NCBI GenBank assembly: GCA_041686355.1
Contig: JAWLDZ010000029.1
Span: forward strand, 1-26,320
Source: DSBN01 sp041686355
GTDB lineage: Bacteria > Spirochaetota > Spirochaetia > DSM-16054 > Sediminispirochaetaceae
Reading direction: 5' to 3'
Length of the DNA: 26,320 bases
Position numbers and translations under genes: made by a program. Of this stretch, positions 16,572 through 24,554 are shown piece by piece. Every line of letters begins with the position of its first letter. Positions within the stretch are counted from its first letter, which is position 1. The notes below the pieces were generated by a model. The model did no database searches, was not told the DNA's origin, and was given only the letters and a program-made list of their open reading frames with translations.

Positions 16572-16600
16572 ATTATTGCGCAGCTTGAGCAGGTTGACAA
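16572..16600 (-). promoter_or_regulatory. Possible buk promoter
   Basis: Minus-strand TTGTCA (16595-16600) and AATAAT (16572-16577) are 17 bp apart. The predicted start of transcription is about 17 nt upstream of the buk ATG, leaving room for the AGGAG site. Confidence 0.5.
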
Positions 16601-16621
16601 TGGTAAATTTATTAATAATCT
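16594..16621 (+). promoter_or_regulatory. Possible lipase promoter
   Basis: A consensus TTGACA (16594-16599) and TAATCT (16616-16621) are 16 bp apart. The -35 box overlaps the divergent buk -35 box almost completely. Confidence 0.5.
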
Positions 16622-16649
16622 AAAGCCTATATGAGTAAGTGTGAGGAAT

Positions 16650-18038
16650 ATGAAATTTAAGTTTCTGTTGATCTTTGCTTCTATTTTAATTCTGCTGCTG
16701 TCCGCATGTGCCGGAATCGACTCGGCTGAAGGCTCAAAGGCCGGAGCTGCGTATAGACTCAACCCGAAGTTGACCGATGCTCCGGAGGCAGGCAAGAGGC
16801 CTCTGGAACAGCCACTGAAGCGACCCATAATTTTTGTGCACGGCTTTATGGGTTACGGCTCTAACTCTGAGACGGGGCTCAGATTCCCCTATTGGGGGGG
16901 AACGGTTGATTTAGAGAAGCGGCTTCGAAGCTCGGGTTTCGATGTATATACCGCAGAAGTTGGGCCGGTTTCTTCTAACTGGGACCGTGCCTGCGAGCTG
17001 TACGCATTTATTAAGGGGGGAGTGGTGGATTACGGGGAGGCGCATTCACAAAAGTACGGCCATGCCCGCTATGGTGAGTACTATTCCGGGGTGTATCCCG
17101 AATGGGGGAGCCTTGAAGAGGAGACGGGGCGCCCTCGTTCTGTGCATCTGGTCGGACACAGCATGGGCGGGCAGACGGCTCGTCTGCTGACAGAATTACT
17201 GGCACAGGGCGATCCGGCTGAAATTGCCGCAGCCCAGGCAAGCGATAGAGGGGTCGGAGGGGATGTCCGGGCAGAGGAGCTCTCGGAGCTGTTTTCCGGC
17301 GGTCGTTCCTGGGTGAGCAGTGTTTCGACCATTGCCACTCCCCATGACGGGACGACCCTTACCACACGGTATAGCAAATCCGGACTGCTGCAAAAGATAT
17401 TTACCCGACTTGTGGCCTCTTCCAGTTTAAAAAAGGAGGACCCGCTGATTGAGCTGCATGTGCAGCATTGGAGCACGCTGAAAGAGCCGACGGAGTCCTT
17501 TGCAGGTTTTGTGAGACGGGTGATAGATGAGGACCTTTGGAAGCAGACTGAGGATTTTAGTTACTACGATCTGTCTCTCCAGGGAGCACAGCGGCTGAAT
17601 GAAAGGACTTCAACTCAAGGGGATGTGTACTACTTTTCCTGGGCAACCAGCCGTACCATGCCTGCAGATGAGGAGGGATATCATGTTCCTATGGGGGGCA
17701 TGAGTTTGTTACTGCATCCTCTCGCCCGTTATATGGGAGCCCTCGAAGAGCTTCCTGATGCAATCGATTCCGAACCCCAGCTGTGGTGGGAGAACGACGG
17801 AATAGTGAATACCTGCTCCATGGATGGACCTTCACTGGGGCGTCAGGCAGCCATTGTAGAGTATTATGAGCCGGTGACTGGTCAGTGGAACTTTATGGGG
17901 ACTCTCAAACCGCTGGATCATCTGCAGGTGAGTCTGGTGCTTCCGATCAGCGGAGATGCCCCGCCGGGCTATGAATCGTTAGCCGATTTTTATGAGGAGT
18001 GGTGTGGTTTTTTATATCGATTGCCGGAGGTAAAATAA
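16650..18038 (+). CDS. Secreted lipase lipoprotein resembling Gram-positive family I.5 lipases
   Basis: A 462-residue alpha/beta-hydrolase, probably a triacylglycerol lipase or esterase. The signal peptide ends in the lipobox LSAC with lipidated C20, so the enzyme is predicted to be membrane-tethered outside the cytoplasm. The catalytic domain matches the Geobacillus/Staphylococcus lipase pattern closely: VHGFMGYG (63-70), GPVSSNWDRACELYA, DYGEAH...GHARYG, nucleophile S171 in GHSMGG, TIATPHDGTT, D383 in ENDGIVN and H424 in LDHLQV. The residues matching that family's zinc site are also present (D112, H132, H138, D307). The ATG at 16650 is preferred over the in-frame GTG at 16641, which forms part of the GTGAGG ribosome-binding site. 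It diverges from buk. Confidence 0.92.
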   Translation: MKFKFLLIFASILILLLSACAGIDSAEGSKAGAAYRLNPKLTDAPEAGKRPLEQPLKRPIIFVHGFMGYGSNSETGLRFPYWGGTVDLEKRLRSSGFDVYTAEVGPVSSNWDRACELYAFIKGGVVDYGEAHSQKYGHARYGEYYSGVYPEWGSLEEETGRPRSVHLVGHSMGGQTARLLTELLAQGDPAEIAAAQASDRGVGGDVRAEELSELFSGGRSWVSSVSTIATPHDGTTLTTRYSKSGLLQKIFTRLVASSSLKKEDPLIELHVQHWSTLKEPTESFAGFVRRVIDEDLWKQTEDFSYYDLSLQGAQRLNERTSTQGDVYYFSWATSRTMPADEEGYHVPMGGMSLLLHPLARYMGALEELPDAIDSEPQLWWENDGIVNTCSMDGPSLGRQAAIVEYYEPVTGQWNFMGTLKPLDHLQVSLVLPISGDAPPGYESLADFYEEWCGFLYRLPEVK

Positions 18039-18065
18039 TGTATATCCTGGTAATTTATGTACCCG

Positions 18066-18082
18066 AGACTCATCTGGAGTCT
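18066..18082. terminator. Small hairpin between convergent lipase and yigZ genes
   Basis: AGACTC (18066-18071) pairs with GAGTCT (18077-18082) around a 5-nt loop, exactly between the two stop codons. Without a T-run on either strand it is only a weak terminator candidate. Confidence 0.3.
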
Positions 18083-18083
18083 T

Positions 18084-18689
18084 CTACATACTCTCTTCAA
18101 GAAATTCTAACTCAAGCTCTCCGGCAGATAATTCGAGCAGAGCATGCTGGACTGTCTCGGCTTCGCGCAGGGGAAGTTTTCCGGTAAGGCTGACCTCGGT
18201 CAAAAATTCCTCGTTCTCAATTTCTGCCCCGTGAGATTGCAGCAGCTTATGGACCCGCTCATAGAGGGAATAGGGAAGGCTAATGAAAAAACGGCGTTTC
18301 TGTATGAGCTCTTCGGTGGGAAGGGTGGCTAAGACCTCCTGAGCAGCGCTGGTATAGGCTTTTACCAGCCCGCCGGTCCCCAATTTGGTGCCGCCGAAGT
18401 AGCGGACCACCATAATCAGCAGGTTGCTTATTCCACTGCCTTTGACGACCTCTAGTACCGGCCGACCGGCGGTTCCGTGGGGCTCTCCATCGTCACTCAG
18501 TCCAAAGAGGTCCCCCCGCTTGCCAACTTGAAAGGCGTACACTATATGGTTGGCCTGGGGGTGTGCTTCCCAGGCCGTCTTAAGTTCTTTTTTGGCCTCT
18601 TCTGCTGAATCTACGCGGCTTGCCAGGGCAATAAAGCGGGACCCTTTAATTTCGATTTCTGCGGCAGCGGTGTGGGAAGGTACACGCAC
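18084..18689 (-). CDS. yigZ: YigZ/IMPACT family protein
   Basis: A 201-residue member of the UPF0029/IMPACT family. The N-terminal domain carries the family signature SDDGEPHGTAGRPVLEV followed by MVVRYFGGTKLGTGGLVKAY, and the C-terminal part (about 130-200) is the small ferredoxin-like domain of bacterial YigZ. Eukaryotic IMPACT acts in translational control through GCN2; the bacterial role is not well established. The start is GTG at 18689, supported by AAGGAG six bases upstream. Its ribosome-binding site falls in the 9-bp gap after the aldo/keto reductase stop codon, so the two are an operon. Confidence 0.93.
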   Translation of the reverse strand: MRVPSHTAAAEIEIKGSRFIALASRVDSAEEAKKELKTAWEAHPQANHIVYAFQVGKRGDLFGLSDDGEPHGTAGRPVLEVVKGSGISNLLIMVVRYFGGTKLGTGGLVKAYTSAAQEVLATLPTEELIQKRRFFISLPYSLYERVHKLLQSHGAEIENEEFLTEVSLTGKLPLREAETVQHALLELSAGELELEFLEESM

Positions 18690-18698
18690 AGCAGCTCC

Positions 18699-19625
18699 TT
18701 AAGGCCTATGGCCGAAGATATTTTCCGACTCAGGCCACAAGTGTAGCAAAGGGGCGGTGAGTGCGTCTATCTTATTAATAAGCTCCGGGGGCAGGTGAAT
18801 ACCAGCGGCTTGGGAACATTCTTCAACTTGACTAGGCTTACGGGTTCCAAACAGGGTATAGCGGTTCCACGGGCGGGACAGGTTCCATGCCAGGGCGAGT
18901 TGGGCTCCGGTAATTCCGAGTTCGCGGCTGTAGGCCCAGAGCTGCTGTAGTATCAGCTGCAGGCGGAGAAAAACATCCGGCTGCATTAACAGCAGTCGGC
19001 GTCTGGGATCATCCGGCGGCAGGGATTCGGCCCAATCGGGAGAATGGGCCAGCAGGCCCTGGGCCAGAGAACTGTAACTTACCATATTGATATTGTGTTT
19101 TCTGCAGAACGGTACGAGGCTCACCTCCGGTGTGCGCCACAGGAGGGAGTAACCGAACTGGCAATAGTCGATCTGTCCTGCGGACAGAAGAGGTTCTATT
19201 TGCGGGACAGAAAAATTACTCAGTCCGATGGCGCGGATGTAACCCTTCCGGCGGGCCCTTTCCAGGGCTTCAATCTGCGGTCGCAGATCCTGGGACGGCT
19301 TTGGCCAGTGCAGGTAGAAAATATCGATATAGTCGGTACAGAGGCGTCGGAGACTCTTCTGAATCCCCTGCTCTACGGTAGAGGCGGGTCGGAGGTAGGT
19401 TTTGCTGGCGATGCTGACAGACCGGCGATCCTTACGCAGTTGCTGTCCTGTGACTTGTTCGGAAACCCCGTTGCCGTAGCCTTGAGCAGTATCAAAATGA
19501 GTGATCCCTGCCCGCAGGGCAGCATGAATCACCCGTACATATTCGCGGTGGGAATTCCTTGAGTCGGAGGAGGCCCAGTAATTGTCGCCAAAGGCCCAGC
19601 AGCCTAGACCAAGTGCTGAATTCAT
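18699..19625 (-). CDS. Aldo/keto reductase
   Basis: A 308-residue NADPH-dependent oxidoreductase of the AKR superfamily, (beta/alpha)8 barrel. The catalytic tetrad is in place: D45 and Y50 (HFDTAQGYGNGVSE), K75 (IASKTY) and H106 (YLHWP). The C-terminal cofactor-binding part includes NRYTLFGTRKPSQVEE. The substrate cannot be assigned; the sequence resembles the YajO/Tas-like group of reductases. No Shine-Dalgarno precedes the ATG at 19625; a TATAGT ends 9 nt upstream, so the message could have almost no leader. It is followed by yigZ after 9 bp and diverges from the transglycosylase gene. Confidence 0.93.
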   Translation of the reverse strand: MNSALGLGCWAFGDNYWASSDSRNSHREYVRVIHAALRAGITHFDTAQGYGNGVSEQVTGQQLRKDRRSVSIASKTYLRPASTVEQGIQKSLRRLCTDYIDIFYLHWPKPSQDLRPQIEALERARRKGYIRAIGLSNFSVPQIEPLLSAGQIDYCQFGYSLLWRTPEVSLVPFCRKHNINMVSYSSLAQGLLAHSPDWAESLPPDDPRRRLLLMQPDVFLRLQLILQQLWAYSRELGITGAQLALAWNLSRPWNRYTLFGTRKPSQVEECSQAAGIHLPPELINKIDALTAPLLHLWPESENIFGHRP

Positions 19626-19721
19626 AATATATTAACTATATTGGTTAAAATATTCTTTTTTGGCTACCTCATGGACTTGAAATTTCTTATATTTGTGGTG
19701 TACACATGAGGAAATTTTATC

Positions 19722-20462
19722 ATGAGGAGGGGGCGTATCGCACGTCGCTTAAGATTATTCATTCTACTATTGGCTGCTTTTACCTTGTTTTTTGCCTTTT
19801 CTTCCGGTATAAACGGCAATTTTATGCAGTCCGGACCGCAGACTAACAGCCAGACTCACGCGCAGACTGAAAAGCAGACTGAAGCTATGATGAACAGCAT
19901 AGAACTATCCGACTCAAGCCATTCACAGGTATCTTATAATGTAGATGAAATATATACCGATCCCACATATCGAGGGATAGTTAAGGATTTCTTTACACGA
20001 CAGACTGGTTCAGCAAAAATCACGGAGTATATTTTACGCGAGAGTGAGCGTCACCAGCTTCCGGTGAGTTTGACTTTTGCCTTGGCATGGGTAGAGAGCC
20101 GGTTTGACCCGCAGGCGGTAAACTATAATCAGGGTTCAATTGACCGGGGCGTATTCCAACTCAATGACCGCTCTTTTCCAAACTTGCGGGAACCCCAGTT
20201 TTTTGATCCGGAGGAAAATATAGTCCACGGAATAGCCTATCTAAAGTACTGTCTGGAACAGGGCGAGAACCAGGTTACCGCCCTGGCGATGTATAATGCA
20301 GGCCCCAGACGTGTGAATGAACAGGGTGCACCGAGGATGACACTGGAGCATATCAATAAGATCCTGAACTACCGTGAGCATCTGCAGCAGGAGTTTGAGG
20401 CTTCACTGAAAGTGGCCTCTTTCACAGTTAAGCCGGGGAAAATCGGAAAAAAACATGATTAA
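19722..20462 (+). CDS. Lytic transglycosylase (SLT domain), membrane-anchored
   Basis: A 246-residue protein that should cleave the glycan strands of peptidoglycan between MurNAc and GlcNAc in the periplasm. A basic N-terminus (MRRGRIARRLR) and a hydrophobic segment (about 11-30) form a signal anchor or signal peptide. A Gln/Thr-rich linker follows (about 35-70), then an SLT domain (about 95-225) with catalytic E125 in ALAWVESRFDPQAV, the GVFQLN loop (143-148) and AMYNAG (189-194). The start is weakly supported by AGGA about nine bases upstream. The aroF-pheA fusion starts 40 bp after its stop. Confidence 0.9.
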   Translation: MRRGRIARRLRLFILLLAAFTLFFAFSSGINGNFMQSGPQTNSQTHAQTEKQTEAMMNSIELSDSSHSQVSYNVDEIYTDPTYRGIVKDFFTRQTGSAKITEYILRESERHQLPVSLTFALAWVESRFDPQAVNYNQGSIDRGVFQLNDRSFPNLREPQFFDPEENIVHGIAYLKYCLEQGENQVTALAMYNAGPRRVNEQGAPRMTLEHINKILNYREHLQQEFEASLKVASFTVKPGKIGKKHD

Positions 20463-20467
20463 TGTAG

Positions 20468-20496
20468 TTGACAGGAACACGCGAACTAAATAGCGT
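20468..20496 (+). promoter_or_regulatory. Possible promoter of the aroF-pheA fusion
   Basis: A consensus TTGACA lies at 20468-20473, just after the transglycosylase stop codon. TAGCGT (20491-20496, 17 bp spacing) is a poor -10 box ending 6 nt before the ATG. If real, the mRNA is leaderless, in line with the missing Shine-Dalgarno. Confidence 0.35.
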
Positions 20497-20502
20497 AGCT
20501 GC

Positions 20503-22422
20503 ATGATCATTGTTCTGAAGCAGGGGATAAGCCCTCAGGAAAAACAGGAGACTCGTACTTTTTTAGAGCAACACGGTTATAAGGTCCGTGAAATCGTCGG
20601 TGAAGAGGATACAATCCTCGGCGCAGTTGGACGAGTACAAATGGATATTCGTGAGGTCGAGCTGTTGCCGGGGGTTGATCGGGTAATACCCATTTCTAAA
20701 CCCTACAAGTTAGCTTCCCGGGAGTTAAAAAAAGAAGATACTATTGTCAGTATCGGACCGGTCAGAATCGGAAGCGGACGTATTGCAGTAATTACCGGTC
20801 CCTGTGCAGTAGAAAACCGGGAACAAATGATGGAATCCGCCGCCTACGCCTACGAGGCCGGAGCGGTTATGCTGCGCGGCGGAGCTTTCAAACCACGGAC
20901 CTCCCCCTACTCCTTTCAGGGACTGGGAGAAGAGGGCTTAAAACTGCTGAAAGAGGCCGGTGAGGCCTATGGCATGCCTGTGGCAACAGAGATAATTGGA
21001 ACCGACTATGTGGAGATGTTTGACCAATATGTAGATGTTATCCAGATCGGTGCCCGCAATATGCAGAACTTTGAGCTGCTGAAGCGGGTAGGTGCGTTGG
21101 CAAAACCGGTTATTCTAAAACGGGGCTTATCGGCGACTATTGAAGAGTGGCTGATGGCAGCTGAGTATCTTATGGCCCATGGAACTGATGATGTTATTCT
21201 CTGTGAACGAGGCATTCGGACTTTTGAAACCTATACCCGTAATACCCTCGATTTGTCGGCTATTCCGGTAATAAAAAAGCTGAGCCATCTCCCGATTATA
21301 GTGGATCCAAGTCATGGAACCGGTATCCGGGGTAAAGTAGCTCCAATGGCCCTCGCGGCTGTGGCTGCCGGAGCCGACGGATTGATGGTAGAAATGCATC
21401 CCCATCCGGACCAGGCACTGTCCGATGGACCCCAGTCGTTGTATCCTGAACAGTTTGAGCGGCTCATGCGCGATATTGAGGCGATTGCCCCGGTGCTCGA
21501 GAAAGAGCTGGAGCGCATACCGGAGCGTAAGGCAGCCCTTGGGCAGGGCCTTTCCTCTGGTACTCTTAGAGATAGTGACAGGGAAGCGGCTACTGCCGGA
21601 AAAGTAGCTTTTCAGGGGGTGCGGGGAGCTTACAGTGAGTCTGCGGTGGAACGTTTTTTTGGTCCAGGATATACGGCGGAACCCCGCGGCGCTTTTGCCG
21701 AGGTGTTTAAGTCGGTCCTTCAGGGCGAGGTTGCCTATGGGGCTGTGCCGATAGAGAACTCTTTGGCGGGCACTGTGCATGAGGTGCTGGACCTTCTGCT
21801 GCAATACAGGGATATACGAGTAGTGGGCGAACAAAAAATTCGCATTATACACAGTCTCATTTCGGTAAAGGGTGCTTCAGTGGGAGGCCTGAAAAAAGTC
21901 TACAGCCATCCTCAGGGTTTAGCGCAGTGTTCCCGCTTTTTCGATGACCACCGCGAAATCGAACGCATCCCATTTTTTGATACCGCCGGGGCGGTCGCCC
22001 ATGTTTCTCAAATGCAGGATCCTAGCCTGGGAGCAATTGCCGGGCGTGAAGCAGCCAATGTGTACGGTATGGAAGTGCTGAAAGAGGGCATAGAAAATAA
22101 TCCGCGTAACTATACCCGTTTCTTTATTATAGCCCGAGAGGAGACACGTACCACCCTAACACCCAACCGGGCGGCTCTGGTTTTTTCTACCCAGGACAAA
22201 CCGGGAGCCCTGTTTCATGTGCTGCAGATACTGGCTGATTACGGCTTAAATATGAAAAAATTAGAATCTCGACCGATTCAGGGCAAGCCGTGGAACTATA
22301 TGTTTTTTGTGGCGGTGGAACTGCCCGATGACCATACGGTTCTGAATACTGCAATAGAAAAGATGTCTGAATCGGCGGTGGATGTGCGCCTGTTGGGGCA
22401 TTATTCTGTGCAGGGTGAGTAA
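20503..22422 (+). CDS. DAHP synthase - prephenate dehydratase fusion with ACT domain
   Basis: A 639-residue fusion joining the first step of the shikimate pathway to the prephenate-to-phenylpyruvate step of phenylalanine synthesis. Residues 1-68 form a ferredoxin-like regulatory domain as in Thermotoga-type DAHP synthase, and 80-338 the type I-beta catalytic barrel with metal ligands C101 (TGPCAVE), H271 (DPSHG), E297 and D308. A linker (about 340-365) leads to prephenate dehydratase (367-545: FQGVRGAYSESAV, VPIENSLAGTVHE, and T538-R539-F540 in NYTRFF). An ACT domain (556-635) has the phenylalanine-binding motifs GALF (568-571) and ESRP (588-591). No chorismate mutase is included. The ACT domain could let phenylalanine inhibit both activities; this is inference. 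No Shine-Dalgarno precedes the ATG. Confidence 0.94.
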   Translation: MIIVLKQGISPQEKQETRTFLEQHGYKVREIVGEEDTILGAVGRVQMDIREVELLPGVDRVIPISKPYKLASRELKKEDTIVSIGPVRIGSGRIAVITGPCAVENREQMMESAAYAYEAGAVMLRGGAFKPRTSPYSFQGLGEEGLKLLKEAGEAYGMPVATEIIGTDYVEMFDQYVDVIQIGARNMQNFELLKRVGALAKPVILKRGLSATIEEWLMAAEYLMAHGTDDVILCERGIRTFETYTRNTLDLSAIPVIKKLSHLPIIVDPSHGTGIRGKVAPMALAAVAAGADGLMVEMHPHPDQALSDGPQSLYPEQFERLMRDIEAIAPVLEKELERIPERKAALGQGLSSGTLRDSDREAATAGKVAFQGVRGAYSESAVERFFGPGYTAEPRGAFAEVFKSVLQGEVAYGAVPIENSLAGTVHEVLDLLLQYRDIRVVGEQKIRIIHSLISVKGASVGGLKKVYSHPQGLAQCSRFFDDHREIERIPFFDTAGAVAHVSQMQDPSLGAIAGREAANVYGMEVLKEGIENNPRNYTRFFIIAREETRTTLTPNRAALVFSTQDKPGALFHVLQILADYGLNMKKLESRPIQGKPWNYMFFVAVELPDDHTVLNTAIEKMSESAVDVRLLGHYSVQGE

Positions 22423-22464
22423 ACGTTCTGCATTTTCCATCTTGAGTGTCCATCTATCCGGAGG

Positions 22465-23880
22465 CTATCCGGGTGATTTTACCCCGAGCTTCTTCAGTTG
22501 CTCTTCTTCTTCCTTTCCGGATACATATTCATGCTTCTTTTGGTTGGCCTTTACCACTGCATTTTTGAGGGCGGTAATCTCCAATTTGATTCCCTTTATT
22601 AGGCTTCTTTGGGAGCGTGAAGTTTCGCTTTTAAAGTAGGTGTCCAGTGCAGGAAGTTTAAGCAGGTAGTTTTGTATATCTTCGATGGTGTTTGAAAGTA
22701 ATTTAAACAGCCTGTCCTCGCTCGACTGTTCAAGTTTCTGGTACGTTGGGCTTAGGCGGTTGCCCATCGCAGCAATTACTCTCGATTTTTTTAGAGCATC
22801 ATCCACAAACTGGTCAAAATTTACTCGCATGGTTCTCGGCATTGCCGTCTTCTGGTCGATGTACTCAATTTCATACACTCGCTGATCACCCTGTTTTTGA
22901 ACCATATTCAGCAGCCAGCGGCGGAACTTTTCGCTAAACGTGATTTTTCGATTCTCTATGACCGTGCTGTTGTATTTGAGCTTTTGTACTGCCTGTTCAA
23001 GGGGTGTACTGCCCGATGCAAGAATCCGATAAGCTTCAAGTAAGAGTGGTTTGAAAGATTTTTGCTGTTGGTTCTCGTCTTTTTTATTTTCAACTTCCAG
23101 TTTTTTAAGAGTATCTATACGGCGTTGTGCAGCCCCTGGACCGGTTTCTTCATCAATTACCTCTTCAATGAGTTCGGGGTAATACGCAGTTCCACTCATG
23201 TAGTGGTTAAATTTGGCTTTGATGGCCTTAATGACATCTCCACGGCGGTTTTCAAGTGCTTCAGCTTTGAAGTTCATTGCGTTGAACATCTGCAGGCGGA
23301 AATCGTATTTGTAACGCTCCCGCTGGTAGGCGGTGATTTTCTTAAGGATCGCGAGAATTAGTTTAGATTTTTTTTCCAATTGGCGAATACTGTCTTCCAA
23401 GATGGAGTTTGTCAGATCCTCCTGCCCAGGAGCAACTCTCTTTACTACCTCTGCTAAGACCTTGGTGTTAAGATTTGCACTGGTTTCAGTGAACGCACTC
23501 CACTTGATATAGGTAACAATATCAACCAGCTGTTTCACATTGGGCAGGGATATATAATCAAGATTAAACTGGTAATAGTTATTGAGAAACTCTAAGATTG
23601 AATCATATATCGAAAGACGCTGACTAATTACTTCTTTTTTCTCCGACTCTTTCATTGGTCCGGTAGGAGGGGTGGTAACTTCTGATATTTTCAATTCATG
23701 CTTATAAGGATCTTCTACCAACAGCCCCTTGCGCAGAAGAATGTCGTACAAGGCCTGAAAGGACTGGTGGAAATAGCGGAACTGCTCCTTTAGCTGAGGA
23801 AGTTCTCTTCTCTCCAAAGAGCTCCGGTAGTTTTGTAAGGCAGTCTCCAAAGACTGAAAAAAATCGCTATTCTCTTCCAT
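22465..23880 (-). CDS. Unrecognised 471-residue helical protein
   Basis: I do not recognise this protein. It is long, hydrophilic, rich in Lys, Glu, Gln and Leu, and predicted almost entirely helical, with no signal peptide or membrane segment, so it is probably cytoplasmic. A charged, coiled-coil-like stretch (around RIDTLKKLEVENKKDENQQ, near residue 260-278) splits it into two helical halves. The C-terminal half contains RRWLLNMVQKQGDQRVYEIEYIDQKT and a charged tail (KEEEEQLKKLG). The frame is open over its whole length and codon use resembles the neighbours. The ATG at 23880 has no Shine-Dalgarno; a TATGAT ends 12 nt before it. It diverges from the DUF4416 gene across 53 bp. Confidence 0.75.
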   Translation of the reverse strand: MEENSDFFQSLETALQNYRSSLERRELPQLKEQFRYFHQSFQALYDILLRKGLLVEDPYKHELKISEVTTPPTGPMKESEKKEVISQRLSIYDSILEFLNNYYQFNLDYISLPNVKQLVDIVTYIKWSAFTETSANLNTKVLAEVVKRVAPGQEDLTNSILEDSIRQLEKKSKLILAILKKITAYQRERYKYDFRLQMFNAMNFKAEALENRRGDVIKAIKAKFNHYMSGTAYYPELIEEVIDEETGPGAAQRRIDTLKKLEVENKKDENQQQKSFKPLLLEAYRILASGSTPLEQAVQKLKYNSTVIENRKITFSEKFRRWLLNMVQKQGDQRVYEIEYIDQKTAMPRTMRVNFDQFVDDALKKSRVIAAMGNRLSPTYQKLEQSSEDRLFKLLSNTIEDIQNYLLKLPALDTYFKSETSRSQRSLIKGIKLEITALKNAVVKANQKKHEYVSGKEEEEQLKKLGVKSPG

Positions 23881-23933
23881 TGTAGCTACATTATCATATA
23901 AACTGGAGATTGTAGCAACACAGGAGAACGCAA

Positions 23934-24470
23934 ATGGGAGAAATACTGCCCTTCACACCGGAAAAATTAGTAGTTGGTATTTTATGCAGTCATTTTGAGT
24001 GTGTAAGAGAAATTGAAAAACCCCTTGCCGAGCAGTTTGGGCCCCTAGACTACCGGAGCGAGGCGATCCCATTTACCTTTACCGATTATTATGAGCAGGA
24101 GATGGGGTCGGACCTCCTTCGCCTGTTTGTCTCTTTCGAGCAGCTTGTTGCTCCTGATCAGCTTTCAAGCTTTAAGATAAGGACGAATCGGCTGGAGAAT
24201 GAGTTTCTGGAAGCGGGGAAGCGTAAGGTAAATTTGGATCCGGGGCTGCTTTCGCTTGGGAAATTGATCCTGGCCTCCACAAAGGATAATGCCCAAAGAA
24301 TTCCCCTTGCCAATGGGATTTTTGGGGAGATTACCCTCATATACCGTCGTAAAGGGTACACCGCCCTGCCGTGGACCTATCGGGACTACCAGTCAGAGGC
24401 TTACCAGCGCATCCTGATCCAAATTCGCAGTCGCTACAAACAGCAGCTGCAGGCTGCCGGGTATCTTTGA
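23934..24470 (+). CDS. DUF4416 family protein
   Basis: A 178-residue protein matching the DUF4416 pattern: KLVVGILCSHFECVREIEKPLAEQFGPLDYRSEAIPFTFTDYYEQEMG at the start, then a central TNRLENEF...RKVNLDPGLLSLGKLILASTKDNAQRIPL block and the late TYRDYQSEAYQRIL. The family is found in spirochaetes and various anaerobes and has no established function. The regular acidic and aromatic conservation in the DYYEQEMG and NLDPG motifs suggests an enzyme or a ligand-binding fold, but this is a guess. The ATG at 23934 follows AGGAGA seven bases upstream. Confidence 0.9.
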   Translation: MGEILPFTPEKLVVGILCSHFECVREIEKPLAEQFGPLDYRSEAIPFTFTDYYEQEMGSDLLRLFVSFEQLVAPDQLSSFKIRTNRLENEFLEAGKRKVNLDPGLLSLGKLILASTKDNAQRIPLANGIFGEITLIYRRKGYTALPWTYRDYQSEAYQRILIQIRSRYKQQLQAAGYL

Positions 24471-24525
24471 AGTAAGGAATAAGAAATATTACATATTTTT
24501 AGCACAACTGAAGCAGCGCCCCCTT

Positions 24526-24551
24526 CCCCCCTGTAGTTATTATCAGGGGGG
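24526..24551 (+). promoter_or_regulatory. Hairpin masking the ribosome-binding site of the next gene
   Basis: CCCCCCTG (24526-24533) pairs with CAGGGGGG (24544-24551) around a 10-nt AT-rich loop. The G run is the only Shine-Dalgarno-like sequence before the ATG at 24555, so the fold would hide it. There is no T-run, so it is not a standard terminator. Confidence 0.5.
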
Positions 24552-24554
24552 GCA

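Noticed and set aside
21127..21852. 241-codon open frame antisense to the aroF-pheA fusion
   Set aside because: It is a complement-strand shadow of a gene with complete catalytic motifs.
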